A DNA stretch of 64,000 nt from the NCBI RefSeq assembly GCF_042656585.1, contig NZ_JBHSPG010000009.1, one strand, 5' to 3'. Each line of letters opens with the position of its first letter. The stretch's first letter is position 1. Below, piece after piece: positions 8,574 to 16,515 of the stretch. Source of the stretch: Thalassorhabdus alkalitolerans (lineage in GTDB: Bacteria; Bacillota; Bacilli; Bacillales; Marinococcaceae). Below the pieces are notes generated by a model. That model ran no database searches. It had not been told where the DNA came from and saw nothing but the letters and a program-made list of their open reading frames with translations. A program made the position numbers and the translations under genes.

Positions 8574-8896
8574 AGGCTTTGTGATAGGGGAAGGTTGAGT
8601 TTTTATAAGTTATTCCTTCGAGAAGAGCATTAGCCGAAGATCCCGAGGTGCTTTTTCCCTTAGAATGCTGGAGGCATAACCTTTAGTGGAAGGGAGCTTA
8701 TTTTAACAAAAATCAACAACAAGACGTAAACAAAGCCTTTAAAAAAGAAAATGGAAAGCAAAGAAAAAGCGGAACACTCTTTCTTTAACGTCATGCGTTT
8801 TAAGGGAGAGCCCGCATTTTTCTTTATTATAAAGCTGTGCTGAAATCCCCGGGACACTTTGCTTTTGGATCCTGGGAAAATATGGAGTTGATAATA
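8574..8896 (+). other. Gap between dnaJ and prmA, no supported gene
   Basis: No convincing gene, promoter or strong terminator. A weak hairpin ATGCG...CGCAT followed by TTTTTC lies around 8793-8825. An open frame of 30 codons (8751-8843) lacks a ribosome binding site. dnaJ and prmA may be co-transcribed through it. Confidence 0.5.
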
Positions 8897-9832
8897 ATGA
8901 AATGGATAGAATGCAGTGTGCACACGACTCCACAAGCAATCGAGCCAGTATCAAGTATTTTAAATGATAGTGGAGCAAGTGGTGTTGTGATAGAGGATAC
9001 TGCCGACTTAACAAAAAAATGGGAGGGGGCAGAAGATGAAATTTTTGCTCTTTCTCCTTCCAACTACCCCGCAGAAGGTGCAGTTCTGAAAGCATATTTT
9101 CCTTTACATGACAACCTGGAAGAGACAATAGAAGAGATCAAATTGAAAATTAATGGGCTCCAGGAGTACGGGATAGATGCCGGAAGCAGCAAAATTGAAT
9201 TGTCCGAAGTTGATGAGGAAGATTGGGCCAATGAATGGAAAAAATACTATAAGCCAGTCAAAGTTACAGAGACGATCACTATTGTTCCTACATGGGAGAA
9301 TTACACGCCTGATGCAAACGGACATATTATTGAGCTGGACCCTGGCATGGCCTTTGGCACAGGTACGCACGCCACTACAGTTCTCTGTTTGCAGGCATTG
9401 GAAAAAGAAGTGAAGAAAAACAATACGGTAGTTGATGTGGGAACCGGCTCCGGAGTCCTTAGCATAGCAGCAGCCAAGCTTGGTGCTTCGTCTGTCACAG
9501 CCCTTGACGTGGACGATATGGCAGTAAACATTGCACAGGAAAATGCTCAGGTGAATAAAGTAGACAGCATTGTATCTGCCAGACAGAATAATCTTCTTAA
9601 AACAATTGATGAACAGTACGATGTGGTCGTAGCAAATATCTTGGCAGAGATTATCATTCGCATGGTTGAGGATGCCCGAAAGGTTATTAAGCCGGGAGGG
9701 ACCTTTATTACGTCAGGCATCATAGCTGCAAAGAAGGATGAAGTAAAAAACAAACTTGAGAGCAGCGGTTTTGAAATTAAAGAAACGCTTGAGCTTGAAG
9801 ATTGGGTAGCTTTTATAGCTAAAACATCGTAA
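8897..9832 (+). CDS. prmA: PrmA, ribosomal protein L11 methyltransferase
   Basis: SAM-dependent enzyme of 311 residues that trimethylates lysines of ribosomal protein L11. The N-terminal substrate domain begins MKWIECSVHTT. A linker with EVDEEDWANEWKKYYKP leads to a Rossmann methyltransferase domain with DPGMAFGTGTHATT and the SAM motif VVDVGTGSGVLSIAAAKLGA. The start at 8897 is chosen because GGAG lies 9 nt upstream and the length and N-terminus match B. subtilis PrmA; the frame extends upstream without support. It is followed 39 nt later by rsmE and then mtaB. Confidence 0.95.
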   Translation: MKWIECSVHTTPQAIEPVSSILNDSGASGVVIEDTADLTKKWEGAEDEIFALSPSNYPAEGAVLKAYFPLHDNLEETIEEIKLKINGLQEYGIDAGSSKIELSEVDEEDWANEWKKYYKPVKVTETITIVPTWENYTPDANGHIIELDPGMAFGTGTHATTVLCLQALEKEVKKNNTVVDVGTGSGVLSIAAAKLGASSVTALDVDDMAVNIAQENAQVNKVDSIVSARQNNLLKTIDEQYDVVVANILAEIIIRMVEDARKVIKPGGTFITSGIIAAKKDEVKNKLESSGFEIKETLELEDWVAFIAKTS

Positions 9833-9871
9833 AATAAATTCGGCAATAATCGTCAATATGTGGAGGATGGC

Positions 9872-10624
9872 ATGCAAAGATACTTCGTGAATAAAGAAGC
9901 TGTTTCAGATGGTGTTGTCACTATAACCGGTGAGGATGTTAAGCATATTTCAAAGGTTATGCGCATGGAGCCTGGCGATCAGATTATCTGCAATGATAAT
10001 GACGGTTTTTCAGCAAGGTGTGAGCTTGATGAGCTGTCCAAAGAAAAAGTGACAGCAAAGGTCTTAGAGCAGCTGAATGAAAATCATGAACTTCCAGTCA
10101 ACGTGCATATCGCTTATGGATTATCCAAGGGAGATAAGGTAGAGGCGGTCGTCCAAAAAGGGACGGAGCTGGGTGCTTCCTGTTTTTACCCCTTTGCTGC
10201 TCAGCGTTCTGTGGTAAAATGGGATGATAAAAAAGAACCAAAAAAGCTGGAACGCCTTGAAAAGATAGCAAAAGAGGCAGCAGAACAATCTCATCGAGAC
10301 TATATGCCTGTAGTAAAAGGCCACCATACATTCAAGGAGATTATAGAAACAGGGAAGCAGTTTGCCCACAAGCTTCTTGTTTATGAAGAGACTGCAAAAG
10401 AAGGAAAGCATCCTGTGCTGTTTCGCGCCCTTCAAGAAGTTAAACCAGGGGAGGCTTTATTTGTTATTATCGGTCCTGAAGGAGGAATTTCTCCCCGGGA
10501 AGCTGAGGAAGCTGAAAAAAACGGGTTTTTATCTGTCAGCCTGGGACCGAGAATCGTAAGAAGTGAAACGGCTCCATTATATATTTTATCAGCCATTTCG
10601 TATCATTTTGAAATATCGAGGTGA
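9872..10624 (+). CDS. rsmE: RsmE, 16S rRNA (uracil-1498-N3)-methyltransferase
   Basis: SPOUT-fold methyltransferase of 250 residues modifying U1498 in the decoding region of 16S rRNA. The N-terminal PUA-like domain contains ISKVMRMEPGDQI. The C-terminal SPOUT domain contains IIGPEGGISPREAEEAEK and LGPRIVRSETAPLYILSA, the trefoil-knot SAM site. The start ATG 9872 has GGAGG 5 nt upstream and matches the family N-terminus MQRYF; the GTG at 9860 overlaps that site. The stop codon lies in the mtaB ribosome binding region, so the two are translationally close. Confidence 0.95.
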   Translation: MQRYFVNKEAVSDGVVTITGEDVKHISKVMRMEPGDQIICNDNDGFSARCELDELSKEKVTAKVLEQLNENHELPVNVHIAYGLSKGDKVEAVVQKGTELGASCFYPFAAQRSVVKWDDKKEPKKLERLEKIAKEAAEQSHRDYMPVVKGHHTFKEIIETGKQFAHKLLVYEETAKEGKHPVLFRALQEVKPGEALFVIIGPEGGISPREAEEAEKNGFLSVSLGPRIVRSETAPLYILSAISYHFEISR

Positions 10625-10629
10625 AGAAG

Positions 10630-11976
10630 ATGCCAACTGTGGCTTTTCATACATTAGGATGTAAAGTAAATCACTATGAAACTGAGGCAATTTGGCAGTT
10701 GTTTAAAGAAGAAGGTTATGAGAAATCTGAATTTGAAAAGCGGTCCGATGTCTACGTTATCAACACCTGTACGGTTACAAATACAGGAGATAAAAAAAGC
10801 CGTCAGGTGATCCGACGCGCCATACGCAGAAATCCTGAAGCTATTATTTGTGTGACAGGCTGCTATGCGCAGACATCACCGGCAGAAGTAATGGATATTC
10901 CTGGTGTGGACATTGTAGTTGGAACTCAGGATCGGAAAAAAATGCTTTCTTATATAGAGGAATTCAAGAAAGAGCGTGAGCCGATCAATGGAGTAGGAAA
11001 CATAATGAAAGCCCGCGTTTACGAAGAACTTGAAGTTCCTTCTTTCACAGACCGTACCAGGGCTTCATTAAAGATTCAAGAAGGCTGTAATAACTTCTGT
11101 ACATTCTGCATTATCCCATGGGCCAGAGGACTGCTTCGTTCAAGAAACCCCGAAGATGTGCTAACACAGGCAAAACAGCTTGTGGAGGCCGGCTATAAGG
11201 AAATCGTCTTAACAGGTATCCATACTGGCGGGTACGGTGAAGATTTAAAAGAATACAATTTTGCTGATTTACTTCGGGAACTTGAAAAAGTGGAAGGGCT
11301 AAAAAGGATTCGTATTTCTTCCATTGAAGCAAGCCAGATTACTGACGAAGTAATCGAGGTAATTGATCAGTCCAATAAGATTGTAAACCACCTTCATATA
11401 CCTCTTCAGTCAGGGTCTAACACTGTACTGAAAAGAATGCGTCGTAAGTACACGATGGAATTTTTCGGGGAAAGGTTAAACCGACTGAAAGAAGTGCTTC
11501 CGGACCTTGCAGTAACGAGTGATGTTATTGTCGGCTTTCCAGGAGAAACAGAAGAAGAATTTCAGGAGACATACGATTTTATTTCAACCCATAAGTTTTC
11601 AGAACTCCATGTGTTTCCATATTCAAAGCGGACAGGAACACCAGCAGCAAGAATGGACGATCAAGTTGATGAGGATATCAAAAACACCCGTGTCCATCGC
11701 TTGATTGAGCTGTCTAATCAACTCGCGAAAGAGTACGCTTCAGGTTTTGAAGGGGAAGTGCTGGAGGTCATCCCGGAAGAAAGGGACAAAGAACATCCAG
11801 AAAGCGGCCTTTTGACAGGGTACAGCGATAATTATATGAAGGTGAAGTTTGCAGGCACTGAAGATATGATCGGGAAGCTCGTCAAGGTGAAAATTGTCAA
11901 AGCAGGCTACCCATATAATGAAGGTGAATTTGTCAGGGTATTGAGTGAAGTTTCTCCTGAAACGATTTCCGGCTAA
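10630..11976 (+). CDS. mtaB: MtaB, tRNA t6A37 methylthiotransferase
   Basis: Radical SAM methylthiotransferase of 448 residues that converts t6A37 to ms2t6A37 in tRNAs reading ANN codons. The N-terminal domain has the auxiliary cluster cysteines in LGCKVNHYETEA, VINTCTVT and VTGCYAQ. The radical SAM motif C-x3-C-x2-C is CNNFCTFC at residues 153-160. A C-terminal TRAM domain binds tRNA. Start ATG 10630 with GAGGTGA 6 nt upstream, rather than the GTG at 10621. Last gene of prmA-rsmE-mtaB, closed by a strong terminator at 12075. Confidence 0.95.
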   Translation: MPTVAFHTLGCKVNHYETEAIWQLFKEEGYEKSEFEKRSDVYVINTCTVTNTGDKKSRQVIRRAIRRNPEAIICVTGCYAQTSPAEVMDIPGVDIVVGTQDRKKMLSYIEEFKKEREPINGVGNIMKARVYEELEVPSFTDRTRASLKIQEGCNNFCTFCIIPWARGLLRSRNPEDVLTQAKQLVEAGYKEIVLTGIHTGGYGEDLKEYNFADLLRELEKVEGLKRIRISSIEASQITDEVIEVIDQSNKIVNHLHIPLQSGSNTVLKRMRRKYTMEFFGERLNRLKEVLPDLAVTSDVIVGFPGETEEEFQETYDFISTHKFSELHVFPYSKRTGTPAARMDDQVDEDIKNTRVHRLIELSNQLAKEYASGFEGEVLEVIPEERDKEHPESGLLTGYSDNYMKVKFAGTEDMIGKLVKVKIVKAGYPYNEGEFVRVLSEVSPETISG

Positions 11977-12278
11977 AGCACACTTTTGTATGAAAGAGCG
12001 TCATCCAACAGGTAGAGACAACATCTATCACTTATAGAAGGAAAGATCTATTATAATAATATAAGACGGTGCTGCACCCCAAGTGTTAGATGTAATTGAC
12101 CTAACATTTGGGGTGTTTGTCTTTCACAAAGGATATGTATGTACTCATCAAAACAAATCTTTGAAAACAATCAGACAGTCTGTAAGCCTTGGTACGACGT
12201 TTTTTCTTTCATGGAAAATATGATAGGGTAATGAAGTACATAACAAGTTACAATTCAGATTCAGAAAGGGTGAAAAAT
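11977..12278 (+). other. Gap between mtaB and deoC
   Basis: Holds the mtaB terminator (12075-12125). The remaining 150 nt before deoC contain AT-rich stretches but no promoter I can defend, although deoC should need one after so strong a terminator. Confidence 0.5.
12075..12125 (+). terminator. Strong terminator after mtaB
   Basis: A 15-bp stem CACCCCAAGTGTTAG/CTAACATTTGGGGTG with one G-U pair and an 11-nt loop, followed by TTTGTCTTT. Confidence 0.85.
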
Positions 12279-12953
12279 ATGGCTATAAACGTAGCAGCCA
12301 TGATAGACCATACATTATTAAAACCAGAAACCACTAAAGAACAAGTGATTGACCTTGCAATAGAGGCAAAGGAGCACAAGTTTGCTTCTGTATGTGTGAA
12401 CCCTGCCATGGTAGAAACAGCTTATGAGATATTAAAAGGAACAGAGGTGAAAGTTTGTACGGTGATAGGGTTTCCTTTAGGCGCTTCGACCCCAGAAACG
12501 AAAGCATTTGAAACGGAGGATGCCATTAAAAGAGGTGCTGAGGAAGTAGATATGGTAATCAACATAGGAGCTTTAAAAGCAGAGGAAGATGAAACGGTAA
12601 AAAAAGACATACTTGCAGTTGTAGAGGCCGCCAAAGGAAAAGCTCTTACCAAGGTCATCATTGAAACAGTGCTGTTAACGAATGAGGAGAAGACAAGAGC
12701 CTGCAGACTTGCTGTTGAAGCAGGAGCTGATTTTGTTAAGACCTCTACAGGATTTGCCGGGGGCGGTGCTACCGTAGCCGATGTCAAGGTAATGAAAGAA
12801 GCAGTAGGAAACAAAGCAAAAGTAAAAGCAAGCGGAGGAGTGAAAAATTACGAGTCAGCTCTTGAAATGGCAGAAGCAGGTGCTGACAGAATCGGGACAA
12901 GTTCTGGAGTGGCTATCGTGACCAATACGAATGGGGACAGCAAAGACTATTAA
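12279..12953 (+). CDS. deoC: Deoxyribose-phosphate aldolase
   Basis: Class I aldolase of 224 residues that splits 2-deoxyribose-5-phosphate into glyceraldehyde-3-phosphate and acetaldehyde in deoxynucleoside catabolism. TIM-barrel features: IDHTLLKPETT near the N-terminus, VCVNPAMV, VCTVIGFPLG, EVDMVINIGALK and the Schiff-base lysine in ADFVKTSTGF. Start ATG 12279 has AAAGGG 8 nt upstream; a long upstream in-frame extension lacks support. In B. subtilis deoC sits elsewhere, in an operon with nucleoside uptake genes; here it stands alone after mtaB. Cytidine deaminase lies 12 kb away. Confidence 0.95.
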   Translation: MAINVAAMIDHTLLKPETTKEQVIDLAIEAKEHKFASVCVNPAMVETAYEILKGTEVKVCTVIGFPLGASTPETKAFETEDAIKRGAEEVDMVINIGALKAEEDETVKKDILAVVEAAKGKALTKVIIETVLLTNEEKTRACRLAVEAGADFVKTSTGFAGGGATVADVKVMKEAVGNKAKVKASGGVKNYESALEMAEAGADRIGTSSGVAIVTNTNGDSKDY

Positions 12954-12967
12954 CGATACCTCCTATA

Positions 12968-13001
12968 TGTTTGAGTACTCGCAGGTGCGAGTACTCAAAC
13001 A
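12968..13001. repeat. Perfect inverted repeat between convergent deoC and yqeW
   Basis: TGTTTGAGTACTCGC and its exact complement are separated by AGGT, giving a 15-bp perfect stem. Neither strand has a U-tract after it. The convergent position suggests a bidirectional terminator or transcription roadblock. Confidence 0.75.
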
Positions 13002-13019
13002 AACTGTGAGCCCGGTAAG

Positions 13020-13958
13020 TTAAAGGTGTTTAAACACTCCTTTATGAAAGAATTCTATAAGCTGGGCAATTCTGTAGGCAAAAGGGAGAAACAGCATAGA
13101 AGTCAGTACGTTAAACAGTGTAGCAGCATGAGCGAGCTGTACAGAAGGATCTGGGCTTAAATAGGTTACAATAGTGGTAAAGGGCTGAAGAATCGGAATA
13201 AAAACCAATACACCAGCTATGTTAATCCAAAGATGTGCAAGAGCTGTTAATTTCGCTTCCTTTGACGAAAGTATGGCTGCTAAAAGAGCGGTCATGCATG
13301 TGCCAATGTTAGCGCCGAGCATAACCGTAATACGCGTGTCCAGCGTTAGCCATTCAGAACCAAGGGCTGTCATCATGAGCGCTGTAGAAGCTGTACTTGA
13401 TTGAATAATGGCAGACAAACTGCTTCCTGCTGCCAGAGCCCATAGCAAATGGTCATTTGCCTGAGAGAGAAGATCCGTAAAATAGGGCATAGTGGAAACA
13501 ATAGGCCCTATATTTTTTAAGCTGTGCATGGCAACAAAAACGCAGCCTAAACCAAACAATACAGTACCAAGATGAAAGGTTTTGTCTGAAGGCATTATGA
13601 GCAAAACAGCTGCAGCCAGCAAAAGCATCCAGCCCATCTCCTCAACTGAAAAGGCGAGCATCTCCAGGGTGAGGCATGTACCGATATTTGAACCAAGAAT
13701 AATGCCGATAGACTGACGAAAAGTTAGAATTTTCGCTGAAACAAGACCAACAGTCATGACAATCACTGCGGAACTGCTTTGCAGGATCCCAGTGACAGCA
13801 GTTCCTAAAATAAGGCCTGATAAAGGAGAGGAGACCCCTTTTTGCAGCAGTTTTTCTATTTTGTTTTTTGCTGCATTATTTAATCCTGTACGCAAAAGAG
13901 CAATACCAAATAGGAAAATTCCTATATAAACAAATAGTGTCGTCACCCAATCAAACAT
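13020..13958 (-). CDS. yqeW: Na/Pi-cotransporter II family membrane protein (YqeW type)
   Basis: Membrane protein of 312 residues related to sodium-phosphate cotransporters. It shows the family's two internally repeated signature regions, TGILQSSSAVIVMT (about residues 55-70) and AIIQSSTASTALMMTA (about 185-200), within eight or more hydrophobic segments. It lacks the cytoplasmic PhoU-like domain seen in the longer paralogue at 61025. Start ATG with GGGAGGA upstream. It is convergent with deoC and divergent from rpsU, in the place of B. subtilis yqeW. Actual substrate is not shown by sequence. Confidence 0.88.
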   Translation of the reverse strand: MFDWVTTLFVYIGIFLFGIALLRTGLNNAAKNKIEKLLQKGVSSPLSGLILGTAVTGILQSSSAVIVMTVGLVSAKILTFRQSIGIILGSNIGTCLTLEMLAFSVEEMGWMLLLAAAVLLIMPSDKTFHLGTVLFGLGCVFVAMHSLKNIGPIVSTMPYFTDLLSQANDHLLWALAAGSSLSAIIQSSTASTALMMTALGSEWLTLDTRITVMLGANIGTCMTALLAAILSSKEAKLTALAHLWINIAGVLVFIPILQPFTTIVTYLSPDPSVQLAHAATLFNVLTSMLFLPFAYRIAQLIEFFHKGVFKHL

Positions 13959-13999
13959 GAGATCCTCCCTTCCTTTTCATTTTTATGATAGGAAAAGGC

Positions 14000-14028
14000 T
14001 TGTCATGCTTGGTGAATCAGTATAAAAT
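14000..14028 (+). promoter_or_regulatory. Upstream promoter candidate for rpsU
   Basis: TTGTCA (14000-14005), 17-nt spacer, TAAAAT (14023-14028). Confidence 0.45.
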
Positions 14029-14066
14029 AATACAGTCTGCTTCTGAAATAAATAGTAGACACATGA

Positions 14067-14095
14067 TTGCATTTTATATCATTTTGTTTTATACT
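14067..14095 (+). promoter_or_regulatory. Downstream promoter for rpsU-yqeY
   Basis: TTGCAT (14067-14072), 17-nt spacer, TATACT (14090-14095), about 95 nt before rpsU. Confidence 0.6.
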
Positions 14096-14191
14096 TTGAT
14101 AAACTATCCAATCACATTTTAGTGGTATTTCTGCTAAAAAAACTCTTTAGAGTTTATTGGTGGTATTGGTTGTCCGGAGGGAGGGAATCAA

Positions 14192-14365
14192 ATGGCTGAG
14201 ACCCGTGTTCGCAAGAATGAGTCCATTGACGCCGCTCTTCGTCGCTTTAAAAAGACGGTTTCTAAAGAAGGCACAATGGGTGAAGTTCGTAAACGCAAGC
14301 ATTATGAAAAGCCTAGTGTTAAGCGTAAGAAAAAATCTGAAGCGGCTAGAAAGCGTAAGTTTTAA
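14192..14365 (+). CDS. rpsU: Ribosomal protein S21
   Basis: Small basic protein of 57 residues in the 30S subunit near the anti-Shine-Dalgarno end of 16S rRNA. It begins MAETRVRKNESIDAALRRFK and ends in an Arg/Lys-rich tail SEAARKRKF, matching the family in length and ends. The gene is easily missed because another frame is open across it. Strong ribosome binding site GGAGGGAGG 8 nt or more before ATG. yqeY follows after 15 nt, as in other bacilli. Two promoter candidates lie upstream. Confidence 0.97.
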   Translation: MAETRVRKNESIDAALRRFKKTVSKEGTMGEVRKRKHYEKPSVKRKKKSEAARKRKF

Positions 14366-14380
14366 GAGAGGTGCTAATCA

Positions 14381-14824
14381 TTGGAACTCATGGAACGCTT
14401 GAATGAAGATATGAAATCTGCCATGAAGGCTAAGGAAAAGAAACGGCTTTCTGTAATTCGCGGAGTCAAATCTTCTTTGCAAAATGAAAAAATCAAGTTA
14501 GGCAAAGAACTTAGTGAAGAGGATGCTCTTTCAGTTTTGAACCGTGAAGTGAAACAACGGAAAGATTCCCTCCATGAGTTTGAAAAAGCAGGAAGAAATG
14601 ATTTAGCAGATGAAGCGAAACTCGAGATTGAAATTCTGTCTGACTATTTACCTGAACAGCTCTCTGATGAGGAGCTGGAAACGGTCATCAAGGAAACAAT
14701 TGATGAAGTAGGTGCCAGCACCAAAGCCGATATGGGAAAGGTCATGGGAGCCATCATGCCGAAAGTAAAAGGCAAAGCAGATGGCGGCAAAGTAAATCAA
14801 CTCGTGCAGAAGCAGTTATCTTAA
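14381..14824 (+). CDS. yqeY: YqeY, GatB/YqeY-domain protein
   Basis: Protein of 147 residues with the all-helical YqeY domain, related to the tail of the amidotransferase subunit GatB that binds tRNA. The conserved region includes SVIRGVKSSLQNEKIKLG, YLPEQLSDEEL and MGKVMGAIMPKVKGKADG. Start TTG 14381, 7 nt after AGAGAGGTG, gives the N-terminus MELMERLNEDM, which resembles the B. subtilis MSLLERLN start; ATG 14390 is possible but badly spaced. Function is not firmly known; proposed roles involve tRNA-dependent amidation. Co-transcribed with rpsU and closed by a strong terminator. Confidence 0.93.
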   Translation: MELMERLNEDMKSAMKAKEKKRLSVIRGVKSSLQNEKIKLGKELSEEDALSVLNREVKQRKDSLHEFEKAGRNDLADEAKLEIEILSDYLPEQLSDEELETVIKETIDEVGASTKADMGKVMGAIMPKVKGKADGGKVNQLVQKQLS

Positions 14825-14833
14825 AATAAAATA

Positions 14834-14867
14834 AAAAGGCATCTCCACCATGGAGGTGCCTTTTTTT
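14834..14867 (+). terminator. Terminator after rpsU-yqeY
   Basis: A 10-bp stem GGCATCTCCA/TGGAGGTGCC with CCA loop, flanked by A4 and followed by T7. Confidence 0.9.
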
Positions 14868-15000
14868 AAAGATGAAGTATCATTTGCTAAATTGAAAAGA
14901 TAGGATTCCGATGCCTTCACATCCTCGTTTTCTGTTTTATGAATTTATTTTCATCTAAAGTCACATACTTCCTTTGTTCATACCCAAATCGATAATAAAG

Positions 15001-15026
15001 TGAAACGATATCTGCTGTCAGCCGTA
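15001..15026 (+). promoter_or_regulatory. Sigma-W promoter of the nfeD-floA-yqfB operon
   Basis: TGAAAC (15001-15006), exactly 16 nt, then CGTA (15023-15026). This matches the published sigma-W consensus. It lies 119 nt before the start of the NfeD gene whose B. subtilis counterpart is sigma-W dependent. The rest of the 14868-15144 gap shows nothing else. Confidence 0.85.
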
Positions 15027-15144
15027 GAGACACTAAAATGCCTTACTAGTTTCTTGTGAACAGGCTACGTTCATGATTAAATTATAGTAAGGTTAATAAG
15101 AGTCATAACACAACTTTGTGATGGCGATAAAGCGAGGGGAAAAT

Positions 15145-16488
15145 ATGTTTAAAATGCTTCGTTTGTTTATATATCTCCTTCTTATTGCGACTGCACTCTT
15201 TTACCCGGCGGCAAGCTTATGGGCAGAAGACGAGGAGCAAAATGAGGAAGGGCCAATTGTTTATTTTATTCCAGTAGAGCAGACTGTTGAACGAGGATTA
15301 GAAGCTTTCTTACAACGGTCCATTGCAGATGCAGAAGAAGAAGGGGCAGAATTCATCGTACTTGAAATCGACACTCCTGGCGGGGCCGTTGATGCCGCAG
15401 GAAATATTGCTAATCTCCTTCAAGGGACAGATACTCCCCTCATTGCTTTTGTTACAGGCGAAGCAATGTCAGCCGGAGCTTATATTTCGTTGAATGCTGA
15501 TCATATAGTCATGAGTCCAGGTTCCAGAATGGGCGCTGCCCAGGTTATAGACGGAACCGGCAACGCTGCTGATGATAAGGCTCAGTCTGCCTGGGTAGCC
15601 AACATGATTAGTGCAGCTGAGTTGAACGACAGAGATCCTCTTTATGCACAAGCGATGGCCGATCCCCGTGTAGATCTTCCTGATTACAGGGCACCGGAAG
15701 GGGATTTACTGAGTCTCACTGCTTCGGAAGCATTGGAGGTAGGGTATGCTGAAGCTGTAGCTTCCAATCGTGAAGAGGTAGTTGAATGGATGGGCATCGA
15801 AGACGTTGTGGCAAAAGAAATGGACGTATCTTTTTCTGAACAGCTGGCCCGGTTTGTAACCCATCCAGTTGTTATCCCTATTTTACTATCCATGGGAAGC
15901 TTAGGGCTCATACTGGAGCTATACTCCCCCGGCTTTGGAATACCTGGAATTATGGGTATATCCGCGCTTCTCTTGTTCTTTTTCGGCCATATGTTTGCAG
16001 GGTTTGCCGGAATGGAAACCTTTATTCTTTTTGGGGCGGGAATCATTTTGATGCTCATTGAAATATTTGTGCCCGGATTTGGGATATTTGGAATCCTTGG
16101 TATTGCTTCAATGATTGGTGGAATGATCCTTGCTTCGTTCTCCACATTCAACATACTTGTTTCTATCTTGATTGCAGTAGCAGTGGCAGCTATAGCAGCT
16201 ATAGTGCTCTTTAAGTTTTTTGGTCAAAGAGGGCCAATGAAAAAAATGGTTTTACATGATTCTACGACTACGGAAGAAGGCTATATTTCAAGTGTTACAA
16301 GAGAAGAGCTGATCAATCAGACAGGAAGAACGTTAACTCCATTAAGGCCGTCAGGTTCTGTAGTAATGAACAATGAACGCCTTGACGTTGTCTCGGAAGG
16401 AGGATATATTGAACAGGGCAGGAAAGTTAAGGTAGTCGCCACTTCGGGTTCACGTGTTGTGGTAAGAGAGTTGAAAGACGAGGAATAA
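15145..16488 (+). CDS. yqeZ: Membrane-bound ClpP-class serine protease, NfeD family (YqeZ)
   Basis: Long-form NfeD protein of 447 residues. A signal-like hydrophobic segment (residues 4-28) precedes a ClpP-like protease domain with the probable catalytic Ser109 in EAMSAGAY and Lys145 in DDKAQSAW, the Ser/Lys dyad known for archaeal homologues. Four to five membrane segments follow (about 235-370), then a soluble OB-fold NfeD domain ending VRELKDEE. ATG 15145 has GAGGGGA just upstream. Transcribed with flotillin floA, its usual partner, from a sigma-W promoter, suggesting a role in membrane stress and lipid-domain organisation. Confidence 0.93.
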   Translation: MFKMLRLFIYLLLIATALFYPAASLWAEDEEQNEEGPIVYFIPVEQTVERGLEAFLQRSIADAEEEGAEFIVLEIDTPGGAVDAAGNIANLLQGTDTPLIAFVTGEAMSAGAYISLNADHIVMSPGSRMGAAQVIDGTGNAADDKAQSAWVANMISAAELNDRDPLYAQAMADPRVDLPDYRAPEGDLLSLTASEALEVGYAEAVASNREEVVEWMGIEDVVAKEMDVSFSEQLARFVTHPVVIPILLSMGSLGLILELYSPGFGIPGIMGISALLLFFFGHMFAGFAGMETFILFGAGIILMLIEIFVPGFGIFGILGIASMIGGMILASFSTFNILVSILIAVAVAAIAAIVLFKFFGQRGPMKKMVLHDSTTTEEGYISSVTREELINQTGRTLTPLRPSGSVVMNNERLDVVSEGGYIEQGRKVKVVATSGSRVVVRELKDEE

Positions 16489-16515
16489 ATTGTATTTTAG
16501 TTGGGAGGAAAGAAA

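Noticed and set aside
8751..8843. Open frame of 30 codons between dnaJ and prmA
   Set aside because: No ribosome binding site, no recognised homologue, and it ends in a hydrophobic random-looking stretch.
14157..14402. Open frame of 81 codons over the S21 region
   Set aside because: It is an out-of-frame reading over rpsU (14192-14365), whose product and ribosome binding site are unmistakable.
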